This document shows positions 37,387 through 48,044 of a stretch of 64,000 nt of DNA, piece after piece. The stretch covers positions 992,001 to 1,056,000 of the forward strand of contig NZ_FWWR01000009.1 of assembly GCF_900176115.1 (NCBI RefSeq), given 5' to 3'. Each line of letters begins with the position of its first letter. Within the stretch, counting starts at the first letter, position 1. This DNA comes from Peptoniphilus asaccharolyticus DSM 20463. GTDB lineage: Bacteria; Bacillota; Clostridia; Tissierellales; Peptoniphilaceae. The notes under the pieces were generated by a model. That model worked only from the letters and a program-made list of their open reading frames with translations. It did not search any database and was not told where the DNA came from. A program made the position numbers and the translations under genes.

Positions 37387-39118
37387 TTTCTGTTACCACC
37401 TCTTTCAAATTCCATCTATCTACCTTGTTCTGTGCTTCAACCATATCCTTATAAAAATCACATCTTTTCATCAGTTCTTCATGGCTTCCTGCATCAAGAA
37501 CAACGCCCTTATCCATAACTATAATCTGGTCTGAATCTCTAATCGTATTTAGATGATGAGCAATTGTAATGATAGTTTTATCCTTGCTTAAATCATCAAT
37601 CGCCTCACTGATTAGTCTTTCATTTTCACTATCAACAGCTGCCATTGCTTCATCTAATATTAAAATCGGTGCATTTTTCAGTATCATTCTTGCTATGGAG
37701 ATTCTTTGTTTTTCTCCACCGGATAACTTAACTCCCATTTCACCTACTCGTGTTTCATATCCATTCGGTAATGCTGAAATAAAATCATGGCATCTTGCTT
37801 TTTTAGCTGCCTCTATAACTTCTTCTTTTGTTGCATTTAGTTTTCCGATTGCTATATTTTCAAAAATACTTAAATCAAAAAGGATAACTTCTTGTTGCAC
37901 ACTACCAATCAACATTGAGATATTTTCTTGGCTATATTCTTTTATATCTTTTCCATTTATCAGTATTTGTCCTTCATCTGCATCCCAAAATCCCATAAGC
38001 AAATTAGATACCGTACTCTTTCCACAACCGCTTGCTCCTACAAAGGCATTCAAACTATTTTTCTTAAAATTCAAATTGATATTTTTAAGCTCAAAGCTAT
38101 CTTTTCCGTATGCAAAATTCACATCTTTAAATTCTATGTTTCCAAATTCTAAACCTTGTTCTGTTTTTTTCTTTGGAAGCGGAACTGTTAAAACTTTTCC
38201 AATTGCCTTTAGAGCTTCCTTAAACACAATAGAAAAATGTTGCAATGTAGCCGTCTTACTTATAGATGCAGTAAAAGCAGACGATAAAATAATGGCAAGT
38301 ATAAAATTAGGTGTTGTAATATTTCCATAGTAAAGAAATATACTTCCCAAAATCATGACAATAACTACTCCAATTTCCATAAATATGTCAATAAGTCCCA
38401 TTGGAATTGTAACCATCCCCATGCTCTTTTTAACCCAGTAAATATATTCTCTTGCCGTTTTTAATGTTCTTTCACTAATTTCCTCTTCTTTAGCAAAAGC
38501 CTTAATCACAGAAATATTTTTTACATATTCCATTAGCTCTTCTCTCATCTTGTTTTCATGGTTAAAGTAAATAGCAAAGTTTTTATCCATTGTTTTCTGT
38601 GAAAGAACTTTTACCAAATACATGAGTGGAACTCCGGCAATCATTCCAAGAGCAAGACGTAGGTCCACAAAAATCATAGCTACAAAAATAATGGTAGGCA
38701 GAAGTGTAACTGACATTATTTCAGGAAGACCATGAGCAAGATATACTTCCACTTGTTCTACATCATGTTGAACAATGTTGGTAAGCTCCCCAGTATTATG
38801 TTCTTTAAAAAATCCCAAACTCAGTTTTTTCAGATGACCTATAATATCTAACCTAAGTTCTGTTAATTTTTCGTATGCTTTCTCATGGGCAACCTTTGTT
38901 GCAAAATAATAAAACACTCCTTTTAATACAAATGAAGTAAAGATTCCTAAGAAAATATATTTCAAATTATCTTCGCTAATATTGTTTGTGATTAAAGAAC
39001 TAATCAAATATACGAGTAAGATTTGTGGTATCAAATCAAATACTATTTTTAAAGCAAGAAGTGAATTGGATAAGCCGTTTTTCCCAATCACTTTTTTTCT
39101 TAATTCTTTTTCCGGCAT
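37379..39118 (-). CDS. ABC transporter, membrane plus ATPase (YbtP/IrtA-like)
   Basis: This is the partner half-transporter. An exporter-fold membrane domain is followed by an ATPase domain with GASGCGKSTVSNLL, LSGGEKQRISIARMI and ILILDEAMAAVD. I start at the ATG at 39118 because AAAGGAGAG lies six bases before it; an upstream TTG at 39136 has none. It is the first transporter gene of the unit and lies just downstream of an operator-like palindrome (39145-39168) whose half-sites recur in front of the tetR-type gene. Confidence 0.87.
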   Translation of the reverse strand: MPEKELRKKVIGKNGLSNSLLALKIVFDLIPQILLVYLISSLITNNISEDNLKYIFLGIFTSFVLKGVFYYFATKVAHEKAYEKLTELRLDIIGHLKKLSLGFFKEHNTGELTNIVQHDVEQVEVYLAHGLPEIMSVTLLPTIIFVAMIFVDLRLALGMIAGVPLMYLVKVLSQKTMDKNFAIYFNHENKMREELMEYVKNISVIKAFAKEEEISERTLKTAREYIYWVKKSMGMVTIPMGLIDIFMEIGVVIVMILGSIFLYYGNITTPNFILAIILSSAFTASISKTATLQHFSIVFKEALKAIGKVLTVPLPKKKTEQGLEFGNIEFKDVNFAYGKDSFELKNINLNFKKNSLNAFVGASGCGKSTVSNLLMGFWDADEGQILINGKDIKEYSQENISMLIGSVQQEVILFDLSIFENIAIGKLNATKEEVIEAAKKARCHDFISALPNGYETRVGEMGVKLSGGEKQRISIARMILKNAPILILDEAMAAVDSENERLISEAIDDLSKDKTIITIAHHLNTIRDSDQIIVMDKGVVLDAGSHEELMKRCDFYKDMVEAQNKVDRWNLKEVVTENV

Positions 39119-39144
39119 GAACAACTCTCCTTTCAAAATTGAAT

Positions 39145-39168
39145 AATATTGAATTTTAATTCAGTATT
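39145..39168. promoter_or_regulatory. Candidate TetR-family operator in front of the transporter operon
   Basis: An almost perfect palindrome AATATTGAAT-N4-ATTCAGTATT, with one mismatch between its half-sites, lies 27 bases before the transporter start. Matching half-sites occur upstream of the tetR-type gene at 40421-40462. Confidence 0.65.
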
Positions 39169-39181
39169 AAGGTTTAAAGTA

Positions 39182-39206
39182 AGACTTTGCTGATTACGCA
39201 AAGTCT
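39182..39206 (-). terminator. Hairpin after the ClbS-like gene
   Basis: AGACTTTGC and GCAAAGTCT form a perfect 9-bp stem with a 7-base loop. The T-run on the minus strand is weak (TACTTTAAAC), so it may be a partial terminator separating the tetR-clbS unit from the transporter operon. Confidence 0.6.
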
Positions 39207-39258
39207 ATTTTATCCGATCACTATATTTTTTTAAATTACTGTATCAGCAAATCAAAAA

Positions 39259-39777
39259 TTATAGCACAATCTTTTTCCATTTTCTAATCTTAGTTCTAAA
39301 CGTTCCAAAAGGGGCAACCGTATTAACATGAATAAAATTATAAACTTCCCATGTCGCTGTTTTAGTAGCTTCATCAGCCCATTTTCTCATATGCGGTTGA
39401 AATAATTCTTCTTCACTTAGTGTATCAATCATTGTATAGATAGATATAATATTTTCTTTCAATCGTTTCTTTAATTCTTCTATCGATAAATGAGCATAAG
39501 TATCGGTAAACCACTGATATAATTCTCCAAGTTGATTCCATTTAAACATATCCGACGGTGTCTTTACTTCAAAACCGTTTTTCTCATCTTTTTCCCATTT
39601 CAAAACTAATGTTGTCCATCCGAGTTGATAAGCAAGATTTTCTGCTGGTGTTCTGTCAACTTCAGGGACTCTCTTATCTTTGAGAGATTCAGGAATAATA
39701 TCAAATTCAGAAATATACTTTTCAAAACTTTTATTTATCTCAGATTTCAGTTCTTCTTTATCTTTATATATCTTCAA
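39259..39777 (-). CDS. ClbS/DfsB-like four-helix protein
   Basis: The 172-residue protein resembles ClbS/DfsB, DinB-related four-helix bundle proteins (VDRTPAENLAYQLGWTTLVL, WEVYNFIHVNTVAPFGTFRT). ClbS itself protects producers from colibactin; most relatives have no known role. It lies between the tetR-type gene and the transporters, transcribed the same way with 50 bases after tetR. Confidence 0.75.
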   Translation of the reverse strand: MKIYKDKEELKSEINKSFEKYISEFDIIPESLKDKRVPEVDRTPAENLAYQLGWTTLVLKWEKDEKNGFEVKTPSDMFKWNQLGELYQWFTDTYAHLSIEELKKRLKENIISIYTMIDTLSEEELFQPHMRKWADEATKTATWEVYNFIHVNTVAPFGTFRTKIRKWKKIVL

Positions 39778-39827
39778 AATATCTCCTCCAAAAATTTAAA
39801 TTTATCGCATTTAAATATCAAATCAAC

Positions 39828-40400
39828 TTACAATGATTCCACTCCCTTGTAATAACACTTTGCAATAAGTTTTAGCATATCTTTTGCCCACTTTTCACTT
39901 TGATAATGCCTTGCTATTTCAAGAAGTCCCTCTGTAAAGTTACTGGCTAAAATATGGGCAAGCATTGGATCATATTCCTGTTTCGATTGTCTTTTTAAAC
40001 TTACTTCAATATGAACCTGCATTTGCGATATGAGTTTTTGTTTTGCTTCTGTATGCTTTGTACCTGAGCTTTTATCCATTAAAATAATTAACTTCTTACG
40101 ATCTTTTAAAAGTTCATGAATATAATTTTCTCCAACTTCATCAAACCTTTCAGAAGCAGAACCTTTTTCCAAAGATTCTTCCTCATTAAAAGCTGACTCG
40201 AAGTTTATATAAACAGAACTTACTACTGCATCAAACAAAACTGCCTTATTTTTGAAATAGGTATAAATTAGTGCCACAGGAATATCTGCTTCTTTTGCAA
40301 TTTCTGTTAATTTGGCACCTCTATAATCCTTTTTATAAAATACTTTTTCTGCTGCTTCGAGTATTCTATTTCTAACTTCTTCTTTTAATACTTGTGCCAT
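39828..40400 (-). CDS. TetR/AcrR-family transcriptional regulator
   Basis: The 190-residue protein has an N-terminal helix-turn-helix (RILEAAEKVFYKKDYRGAKL, then TEIAKEADIPVALIYTYFKN) and an all-helical ligand domain. It precedes the ClbS-like and transporter genes. Palindromic sites of one type lie in front of it and in front of the transporter operon, so it probably represses both itself and the uptake genes. Confidence 0.88.
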   Translation of the reverse strand: MAQVLKEEVRNRILEAAEKVFYKKDYRGAKLTEIAKEADIPVALIYTYFKNKAVLFDAVVSSVYINFESAFNEEESLEKGSASERFDEVGENYIHELLKDRKKLIILMDKSSGTKHTEAKQKLISQMQVHIEVSLKRQSKQEYDPMLAHILASNFTEGLLEIARHYQSEKWAKDMLKLIAKCYYKGVESL

Positions 40401-40420
40401 AGCACACCTCTTTCTATTCC

Positions 40421-40462
40421 AATACTGAATCTATATTTAATAATAAATTAAAATTCAATATT
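40421..40462. promoter_or_regulatory. Two overlapping operator-like sites upstream of tetR-type gene
   Basis: Perfect half-sites AATACTGAAT (40421-40430) and ATTCAATATT (40453-40462) match those of the 39145 palindrome. Each has a weaker partner (8 of 10 positions) at the 4-base spacing, giving two 24-bp sites offset by 18 bp, as seen for cooperative TetR-family binding. Confidence 0.55.
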
Positions 40463-40471
40463 TGTCAAGAT

Positions 40472-40498
40472 AGATTTAAATATTTGTTTTTATATACT
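40472..40498. repeat. 27-bp direct repeat, left copy flanking an IS
   Basis: The 27 bases are identical to 41550-41576, which include the last codons of the second serine recombinase (YIKTNI and stop). The IS lies between the two copies. Confidence 0.9.
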
Positions 40499-40500
40499 TC

Positions 40501-41447
40501 TTAGTTGTCAAGACATATGTTACACTTTGAGAAATACTCGGATACTATTTCATTAGGACTTTTGAAATTAAGACTGGTCTTAGCTGTGCTGTTATATCTT
40601 TGCATATGTTTTCTTACAGCCGTTTTCAGTTCTTTTTCACTTCTAAATATCTTTCTACCATAGAGTATTTTTCCATCTTCTCTATGACTTCGTTCTACTT
40701 TTCCATTTTGCCATGGTGAATATGGTCTTGTTCTTTTTATCTTCATTCCCAAATAATCAGCAACTAATTGAAATCTTGTTTTTCTATTGGTCTTTTCTGC
40801 ATCATTTACGAATTCATATCCATTGTCTACTTGTATTGTATTTATTTTAAATCCCATATTCTTTTCTAATTCAAGCAAATATCTGCTAGTTTCATATGTA
40901 CTTTTTTCTTTGACTATTTTTAGCACCCTTTTTCTGCTATATTCATCTATTGCAGTTATTTGATAATATCTATCTCCATAGCTTGGAAATCTTACGCATT
41001 CTTCCGGCACATATTTGATATCTACCTGTACTTTACTTTATCCCCAGGGTATATACCATCCATTCCTTCATACTTTGTATAGCTTTTACGATGTATTTTC
41101 GGCTTTATATAGCCCCTCTTTCGTATTTGTTTACACATACTTCCAAAACTTCTTGTGTATCCTTTTCTCTTGCATCTTACATATACTTCTGCAAGCCCAT
41201 ATATACCATTACGCTTAAGCATACGCCGAATTAAGCCAAGTTCCTCCTCATTATGGGCATTTGGGTTATTGTGCGGTTTTCTTGATTTTAAAGCAAGGCT
41301 TCGTACATCTCCATCATATTTTTTTAATTGACGATATACAAACTGTCTATTGGTTTGATATCGTCTGGCTGCACTTGTTACACCATGTTTTAAAGCATAT
41401 TCACATAAACGCTGGCGAAATCTCATTTCTTCTGTTATACTTTTCAT
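40501..41447 (-). pseudogene. IS481/IS3-like DDE transposase, frameshifted
   Basis: The N-terminal half (41022-41447) has helix-turn-helix segments (YALKHGVTSAARRYQTNRQF); the C-terminal half (40501-41010) has the rve catalytic core with TIQVDNGYEF and PYSPWQNGKVERSHRED. The two frames are separated by a tandem duplication of AAGTA; removing one copy gives GDKVQVDIKYVPEECV, the expected join with the first catalytic Asp. The protein would be about 315 residues. As written it is inactive. Confidence 0.82.
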
Positions 41448-41545
41448 GAGAGATACTCCTTTTGATATTGTTTCTGTCGTTAAAAACTATTATATCAAAG
41501 TATCTCTCTTTTTTTATTTATTTCTGTAACATATGTCTTATCACA
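40506..41545 (-). mobile_element. IS481/IS3-like insertion sequence of about 1 kb
   Basis: The ends carry inverted repeats sharing AAGACATATGTTACA (left about 40510-40524, right about 41526-41540 inverted), each beginning with TGT. One transposase gene fills it, disrupted by a 5-bp duplication. It separates the tetR-type cluster from the second recombinase. Confidence 0.7.
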
Positions 41546-41549
41546 TTAC

Positions 41550-43416
<1,867 letters not shown>

Positions 43417-43487
43417 TCAATAAAAAAGAATTAAGAAGTACATATTTCACTAAAATAGTGATTAAGTGTTCTCCTTAATTCTATTAC

Positions 43488-43920
43488 TCCAGCAGCCAAT
43501 TTGTACTTTTTATATTGCTTCACCGCAAAGTGTGTCAGTTCTTTCTTTTCCAATGCTTCAAAGAGTCTATCAATCGGATTCATGTAGGTTTCATCATCTT
43601 CTCTTACCTCTGAAGCGTCTATCATATCAAGTAGTGTTGCAAAGTTCTTTTCTTCTCTTGGAGCCTCATACCAGATGTAGCCGATAAGTGCCGTATAGTA
43701 GAGTTTCTCAGCTTTCACCCAAAAGTCCTCACCTGCTTTTTCTCCCTCGCCCTTCGTGTTTGCGATAATTGTCTGAACAAGCTTTAGAATATCTTTTTCA
43801 GAACGAATATATGCAAAAGGATTGTATTTCATGGATTTTTTGAAGTTTATGGTATTTAGAATTTTAATCTCATAGCCATTATCTTCAAGCATCTTGCCAC
43901 ACTCAAGGACTATTGTTCCT
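43488..43920 (-). pseudogene. VirD4 coupling protein, middle fragment
   Basis: The frame begins GTIVLECGKMLEDNGYEIKI and runs to KYKLAAG before entering foreign sequence. It directly continues the N-terminal fragment that ends DPKG at about 51610, the 43917-51615 element being inserted between them. The C-terminal part expected after AAG (about 270 residues) is not found anywhere in the window. Confidence 0.85.
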
Positions 43921-43966
43921 TTTGGGAAGATTTGTCAAGGACATAAACAAAATTTCTTTGACAAAT

Positions 43967-44131
43967 TTATATCTTCTCTGTTTCTCTCTTGATTAGCTTT
44001 AGTATTTTATCCTTGTATGTTTCGCCTGTTCCTTGCTTGAAATGTAGGTTTACAGTGTATTTTGTCTTTCCAATATCCATAATTAACTGTTTATTAGGTG
44101 GCGCTTTTATTTCTCTTTTTTCTTCTTCCAT
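43967..44131 (-). CDS. tnpW: Transposon-encoded protein TnpW
   Basis: This 54-residue protein matches the TnpW family of Tn4451-type elements (KQLIMDIGKTKYTVNLHFKQ, then ETYKDKILKLIKRE). The role is unknown. The ATG at 44131 follows GGAGGAC. It is the gene nearest the element's left end. Confidence 0.8.
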   Translation of the reverse strand: MEEEKREIKAPPNKQLIMDIGKTKYTVNLHFKQGTGETYKDKILKLIKRETEKI

Positions 44132-44159
44132 AAGTCCTCCTTTCCGTTTTTTAGGCGAA

Positions 44160-44192
44160 GAAAAAACAGTAAACCTTTTTTTGATTTACTGT
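44160..44192 (-). terminator. Terminator after the acetyltransferase gene
   Basis: ACAGTAAA and TTTACTGT (44166-44173 with 44185-44192) form the stem and TTTTTTC follows on the minus strand. Confidence 0.8.
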
Positions 44193-44237
44193 TCCTGTGT
44201 TAGTTATTATTAAATTATTCAATTTACAAAATTGGAT

Positions 44238-44723
44238 TTACCTATTTTCAATCATCAATTCTTTACATTCCCATTCTTTTCCCAAAACATTATATTTTTC
44301 TGTTTTATCAAGAATTACATCATCAAAACCAACTGCTTTATAACATAAATATGCTGGTTCATTATTTTCAAAAACGCTTAATGAAACCTTTTTTGCTCCA
44401 TAGATTTCAAATGCAAACTTTAAACCTAACTGAAGCATTACCTTCCCATATCCTTTGCCACGATGTGAAGGGTCAACAACTATGAAACCAAACCTCAATT
44501 CATCAAAGTTTTCTAAAGGTCTTCTCATTGTAAAAAAACCTATTATATTATCATCTTCAATAGCTGTAAAAGCCATTAGATTATTAACAAAATCAAATTT
44601 TTCTTTTGTTATTGGATATTCTCCCAAAACACCAGCAGACCATTTGTAAAAAGACATTTCATCTTTACTCCAAGAAAGAATTGTATCTGCATCATTTATA
44701 TTATAAGGTCTTAATCTCAACAT
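44238..44723 (-). CDS. GNAT-family acetyltransferase
   Basis: This 161-residue enzyme of the RimJ/RimL-like type has a start LRLRPYNINDADTILSWSKD and the acetyl-CoA loop VVDPSHRGKGYGKVML. It moves an acetyl group from acetyl-CoA to an amino group; the substrate is unknown. As cargo of a mobilizable element beside an efflux pump it could give drug resistance, but nothing in the sequence shows this. Confidence 0.85.
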   Translation of the reverse strand: MLRLRPYNINDADTILSWSKDEMSFYKWSAGVLGEYPITKEKFDFVNNLMAFTAIEDDNIIGFFTMRRPLENFDELRFGFIVVDPSHRGKGYGKVMLQLGLKFAFEIYGAKKVSLSVFENNEPAYLCYKAVGFDDVILDKTEKYNVLGKEWECKELMIENR

Positions 44724-44843
44724 TACTTACCTCCATAACTGCAATTTATTTGTTAACATTAACTAATATTATACCATTTTTACGCCTTTTTTCTATATTG
44801 GCTTTATATGCCACTTGACAGTTATCTATAAAGTTAAAATATA

Positions 44844-46484
44844 CTACCTTTCCTCATTTCTATAATAATCTTTTGTTTTCTCTTTTTTCTTTTCGTATTT
44901 CTCCTGTTGCTCTTGGTACTTTTTAATCTGTGCAATTACACTTGGCTTTTCTCCTCGCTTGATTGCCTTGTCTATCTCAATGGATAGGTCTATTCCATAA
45001 TTATCATTGACTATCTTTACTGCATATTTGATATGGTCAATATTTTCGTATTCTTCTTTGATAGCTTGAGAGTGTTTATTTAGCTTAGTAATTTCAACTT
45101 CAAGGCTTTTTATTTCTTTTTGCCAATCCTTACTCTTAATCGCTGATGAACCTGTAAACTGTTCAATCATTTTTCTTGCTCTTTTGTATTTGTCTATTTC
45201 ATCTTTATGGGAATTGTAAAAGCTATCTTTGAATAGAGTTTTATTGTTCCATTCCTCATAAGTTGCTTTGTTGTCCTTGATAATGTCCGCATAAGTAAAA
45301 CACTTATTTAAGTTTTCTATTCTTTTACTTTTAACCTTAACTTGTTGATTGATGTTCTTATTTTCTGCTTGTAGATTACTTATTTTTTCTTGTAAGTCTG
45401 CTATGGTTTGTAGCTTATTATCTCTAAGGTAATAGATTGCTTTTGAAAATCGTCTAAAGTCAGCAGCCATATTTTTGTTGCTTGCATAAGGCTTTAATGC
45501 TCTTGCTTTTTCTCCCTGTAAGTCGTGATAAATAGAAATGTATTCATAAAGGTTAAAGAGTTCTGCTTTGTTCTCCAGTTCGTCTTTTTTCTCTTGCTTA
45601 TATTCATCATACTTTGTTTGAAGTTTTCCAACTAAGGAGTCTATCCAAGAAGTCAGTTTTGATAGTTCTTCTTTTAATTTCTTAAACTCTAAATTAAAGG
45701 CTATGATTTTTCGGTTGTGATTTCCTCTTCCTGTGGCTATACCTTTCTTCTCCATCTGGTAGCTTGCTGTGCCTAAATGAACTTGTGGCAGTTCTTCTCT
45801 TCCTTGTTCTTCAAAGGTGCGTGGATCTATTCTTTTGTCGATACCATTTTTCTCTAAATATTCATTTGCCTTTTTAGAAAAGTTTTCTCTCCATTCTTTT
45901 GCTTTGTCAGGTTCGTTCCAATCGTTTAGATTTACTTTTCTTGATTTATAGTTTCCACTTTTTAGTTTTATCTTTTCTCCGTTTTCATCAAGGATATATT
46001 CTTTTCTGCATTTGGGTTTCCATTTTCCATGTTCGTCAATTTCTCTAAGGGTAAGTAAGATATGGGCATGCGGTTGCTCTCCATTATCGCTTGCTAAAGG
46101 ATTATGGATATTACAGTCTGCTATCATTCCTTTAGAAGTAAAATTTTCTTCTATAAACTCACTGATTAGCTTTATCCTATCTTCTTCATTTAATTCTCTT
46201 GGAAGTGTAAAAAGTAAATTTCTTGCAAGTTGTGAGTTTTTACTTTTCTCTATTTTCTCTACACTATTCCATAGGTATTCTCTATCAGAAAACTCTTTTG
46301 GGATATGTTCCGGCAGAAATATTTTTGAAAATACAAGGTCTTCTTTTTTAGAATAGTCATGAACTTTTCCATAGTGTTCATCATTCAATTTATCTCTTGC
46401 GTTATATGCCGCTTTCGCAATTACGCTTGCTCCTTTTGACCTTGTAACTATATCTACATGGGTATGCAAACTTTTTGCTTCCAT
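44844..46484 (-). CDS. MobA/MobL (MobQ) relaxase of the virD4-inserted element
   Basis: The 546-residue protein has KGASVIAKAAYNARDKL near the start, the histidine motif QPHAHILLTLREID, a long coiled-coil second half and the end KPSVIAQIKKYQEQQEK. It is homologous throughout to the relaxase at 29893-31527, more closely in the C-terminal half. Its oriT candidate lies upstream at 46620-46680. It would move the excised element through another element's channel. Confidence 0.92.
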   Translation of the reverse strand: MEAKSLHTHVDIVTRSKGASVIAKAAYNARDKLNDEHYGKVHDYSKKEDLVFSKIFLPEHIPKEFSDREYLWNSVEKIEKSKNSQLARNLLFTLPRELNEEDRIKLISEFIEENFTSKGMIADCNIHNPLASDNGEQPHAHILLTLREIDEHGKWKPKCRKEYILDENGEKIKLKSGNYKSRKVNLNDWNEPDKAKEWRENFSKKANEYLEKNGIDKRIDPRTFEEQGREELPQVHLGTASYQMEKKGIATGRGNHNRKIIAFNLEFKKLKEELSKLTSWIDSLVGKLQTKYDEYKQEKKDELENKAELFNLYEYISIYHDLQGEKARALKPYASNKNMAADFRRFSKAIYYLRDNKLQTIADLQEKISNLQAENKNINQQVKVKSKRIENLNKCFTYADIIKDNKATYEEWNNKTLFKDSFYNSHKDEIDKYKRARKMIEQFTGSSAIKSKDWQKEIKSLEVEITKLNKHSQAIKEEYENIDHIKYAVKIVNDNYGIDLSIEIDKAIKRGEKPSVIAQIKKYQEQQEKYEKKKEKTKDYYRNEER

Positions 46485-46863
46485 TATGGTATGCTCCTTT
46501 CTGCTTTAATATTTTTAGAATTAGCAGATAGGTTATCTTACTTTCATCTGCTCATTTGCTTTCTTTCGATATTCTATTTAACTGTTTTCTTATCTCTATA
46601 TGTCGGAAGTATCTTCGCTCCCTTTTTCAAAGGGCGCAAAGATACACCGACTACATTCGGTGCTTTGCGTTCTTGCAGAAAGCTATACACTCCGCTAAGG
46701 AAACAAAAACGCTAAAGCATTTTTATTTGTTCAAGGGGGCTACTCCCCCTTAATCCCTGTGGACTTTGTTTTTTGTAGATTTTTCAAATCAACAAAAAAG
46801 CAAAGTGTTAAAATGATTTCACTCTGCTATGCTCTAATTTTCTTATTTAATTTTTCCGATTGC
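46485..46863 (-). other. Non-coding region with candidate oriT
   Basis: The core at 46620-46680 has hairpins CCCTTT-TTC-AAAGGG (46620-46634) and CACCGA-CTACAT-TCGGTG (46645-46662), with TTTGCGCCCTTTG on the minus strand as a MobQ-type nick region and GGTGCTTTGCGTTCTTGCAG to its right. Further right a stem AAGGGGG-N5-CCCCCTT lies at 46733-46751. Layout and key blocks match 31661-31720. No gene is seen in the rest. Confidence 0.7.
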
Positions 46864-47259
46864 TTATATCTCATCTTCAAATTCTTCCAAGTCCTTTTCA
46901 GTTTCTTCATCGTCTATCCCATTGTTTTCATTTTCAGTATTTGAAGTTTCTTCTAAAGATATCCCCTTTTCGCTTAAATGCTTTTCAGTTAGTTCCTTTA
47001 ATTTTTCTCTATATCTGTTATCTGAAAATACATAGTCTAAAAAGGCATAGATTAAATCATTATCTGTATTTTCTTCTGCACCTGTTATTTGTCTTTCAAA
47101 CTTTTCAAATACTCCACCTTTTTCTACTTTTCTTTTTGTATCTGCCTTTCTTTTAAGATGAGATTTCTTCTGTCTTAATTGCTTGATTTTGTTTTCTGCC
47201 TGTTCTTTTTTCTTAGTTTCTTTTTCTAATTGGCTGATTACATTATCTAATTCTTTCAT
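46864..47259 (-). CDS. DUF3847-like mobilization accessory protein
   Basis: The 131-residue protein opens with a coiled coil (VISQLEKETKKKEQAENKIK), then a basic stretch RKADTKRKVEKGGVFEKFER, and ends in a very acidic tail. It occupies the place of the 31772-32101 gene relative to oriT and relaxase, and probably assists nicking. Family assignment is by this parallel and by the basic motif. Confidence 0.65.
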   Translation of the reverse strand: MKELDNVISQLEKETKKKEQAENKIKQLRQKKSHLKRKADTKRKVEKGGVFEKFERQITGAEENTDNDLIYAFLDYVFSDNRYREKLKELTEKHLSEKGISLEETSNTENENNGIDDEETEKDLEEFEDEI

Positions 47260-47292
47260 GGTAATTCCCTCCGTTTTAATATTTTTATATTG

Positions 47293-47330
47293 AAAAAGGC
47301 TAAATACCTTTTTATAGGTAAATAGCCTTT
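47293..47330 (-). terminator. Terminator after the sigma-like gene
   Basis: A long imperfect stem runs from AAAGGCTA to TAGCCTTT, with inner TACC/GGTA pairs and T-rich sequence on the minus side. Confidence 0.7.
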
Positions 47331-47375
47331 CTCTTTCTACTCTTAAATTTTATCTTTTAATATCTCTCTTAGTTT

Positions 47376-47756
47376 TTATAAAATCTTATCCCTCCTTTTT
47401 CCAATTGCTTGATAGCTTACTTTTTCTTTTTTACCGATTGACCTTAGACTTTCTTCTCTGTAGAAGATGGCTTCCATTAACTCTTGTTCTTCTTTTGTTA
47501 GAGTATTTAATGCTCTATGAAGTTCTTCAATTTGCATTTTTACTTCTACAATTTTTTCTAAGTCTATTTTTTCATCTATAATGTTATCTACAAAATGTCC
47601 GTCGTGATCCAATGCTGAAAATGATATAACATTATGCTTCCAATCTTTTCTTTGGAGATACTTTTCATGCTCTGTTATCTTCCAGTAGGCTTTATATACT
47701 TCTTCGCTTACGGGTACGGATTTTCCTTTTACATAAAGGTAATATTCTTTAGCCAC
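47376..47756 (-). CDS. Sigma-70-like regulatory factor, C-terminally shortened
   Basis: This protein is nearly identical to the factor at 32186-32602 but ends after RRDKIL: the Glu codon that follows in the other copy (GAA) is TAA here, and the next codons still encode the homologous tail KLREILKDKI before a second stop. The lost 11 residues are the end of the region 4 helix. Start at a GTG with GGAGG upstream, as in the other copy. It may still be active; this cannot be decided from sequence. Confidence 0.8.
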   Translation of the reverse strand: MAKEYYLYVKGKSVPVSEEVYKAYWKITEHEKYLQRKDWKHNVISFSALDHDGHFVDNIIDEKIDLEKIVEVKMQIEELHRALNTLTKEEQELMEAIFYREESLRSIGKKEKVSYQAIGKRRDKIL

Positions 47757-47801
47757 TTAGTTATCCTCCTTTTCCTGCTCTCTGTTTTGTTTTTTGAGAA
47801 T

Positions 47802-47842
47802 AAAAAAGGAGGACTTCTACAATTTGGCGTAAAAAGTCCTCC
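47802..47842 (-). terminator. Terminator after the MATE unit
   Basis: GGAGGACTT and AAGTCCTCC (47808-47816 with 47834-47842) make a perfect 9-bp stem, then TCCTTTTTTATTC on the minus strand; it is nearly the same sequence as 32646-32686. Confidence 0.85.
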
Positions 47843-47903
47843 GAAAATAACAATTAAATTAACTCTTATTGTTATTAGATTATTTAATTGTTCAAGAAAA
47901 TAT

Positions 47904-47972
47904 TCATATAAAAATGAACCAAAAAGGCATTATAAACCATAATCTATTTACAAAATATGAATATACGCTCAT
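47904..47972 (-). CDS. Tiny hydrophobic ORF after the MATE gene, uncertain
   Basis: The 22-codon frame (MSVYSYFVNRLWFIMPFWFI) with GGAGG upstream lies between the MATE gene and its terminator. It occupies the same place as the 35-codon ORF in the neighbouring element. No family is recognised. Confidence 0.3.
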   Translation of the reverse strand: MSVYSYFVNRLWFIMPFWFIFI

Positions 47973-48044
47973 TCACATTACCTCCTTAGCTATTTCTACA
48001 CTTAGATGCCTCCTTATTTTTTAATCAGCAGATGTAATTCCTAA

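Noticed and set aside
37569-38330. 253-codon plus-strand frame opposite the ABC transporter gene
   Set aside because: It is antisense to a clear transporter gene, has odd composition rich in Ser, Phe and Ile, and no ribosome binding site.
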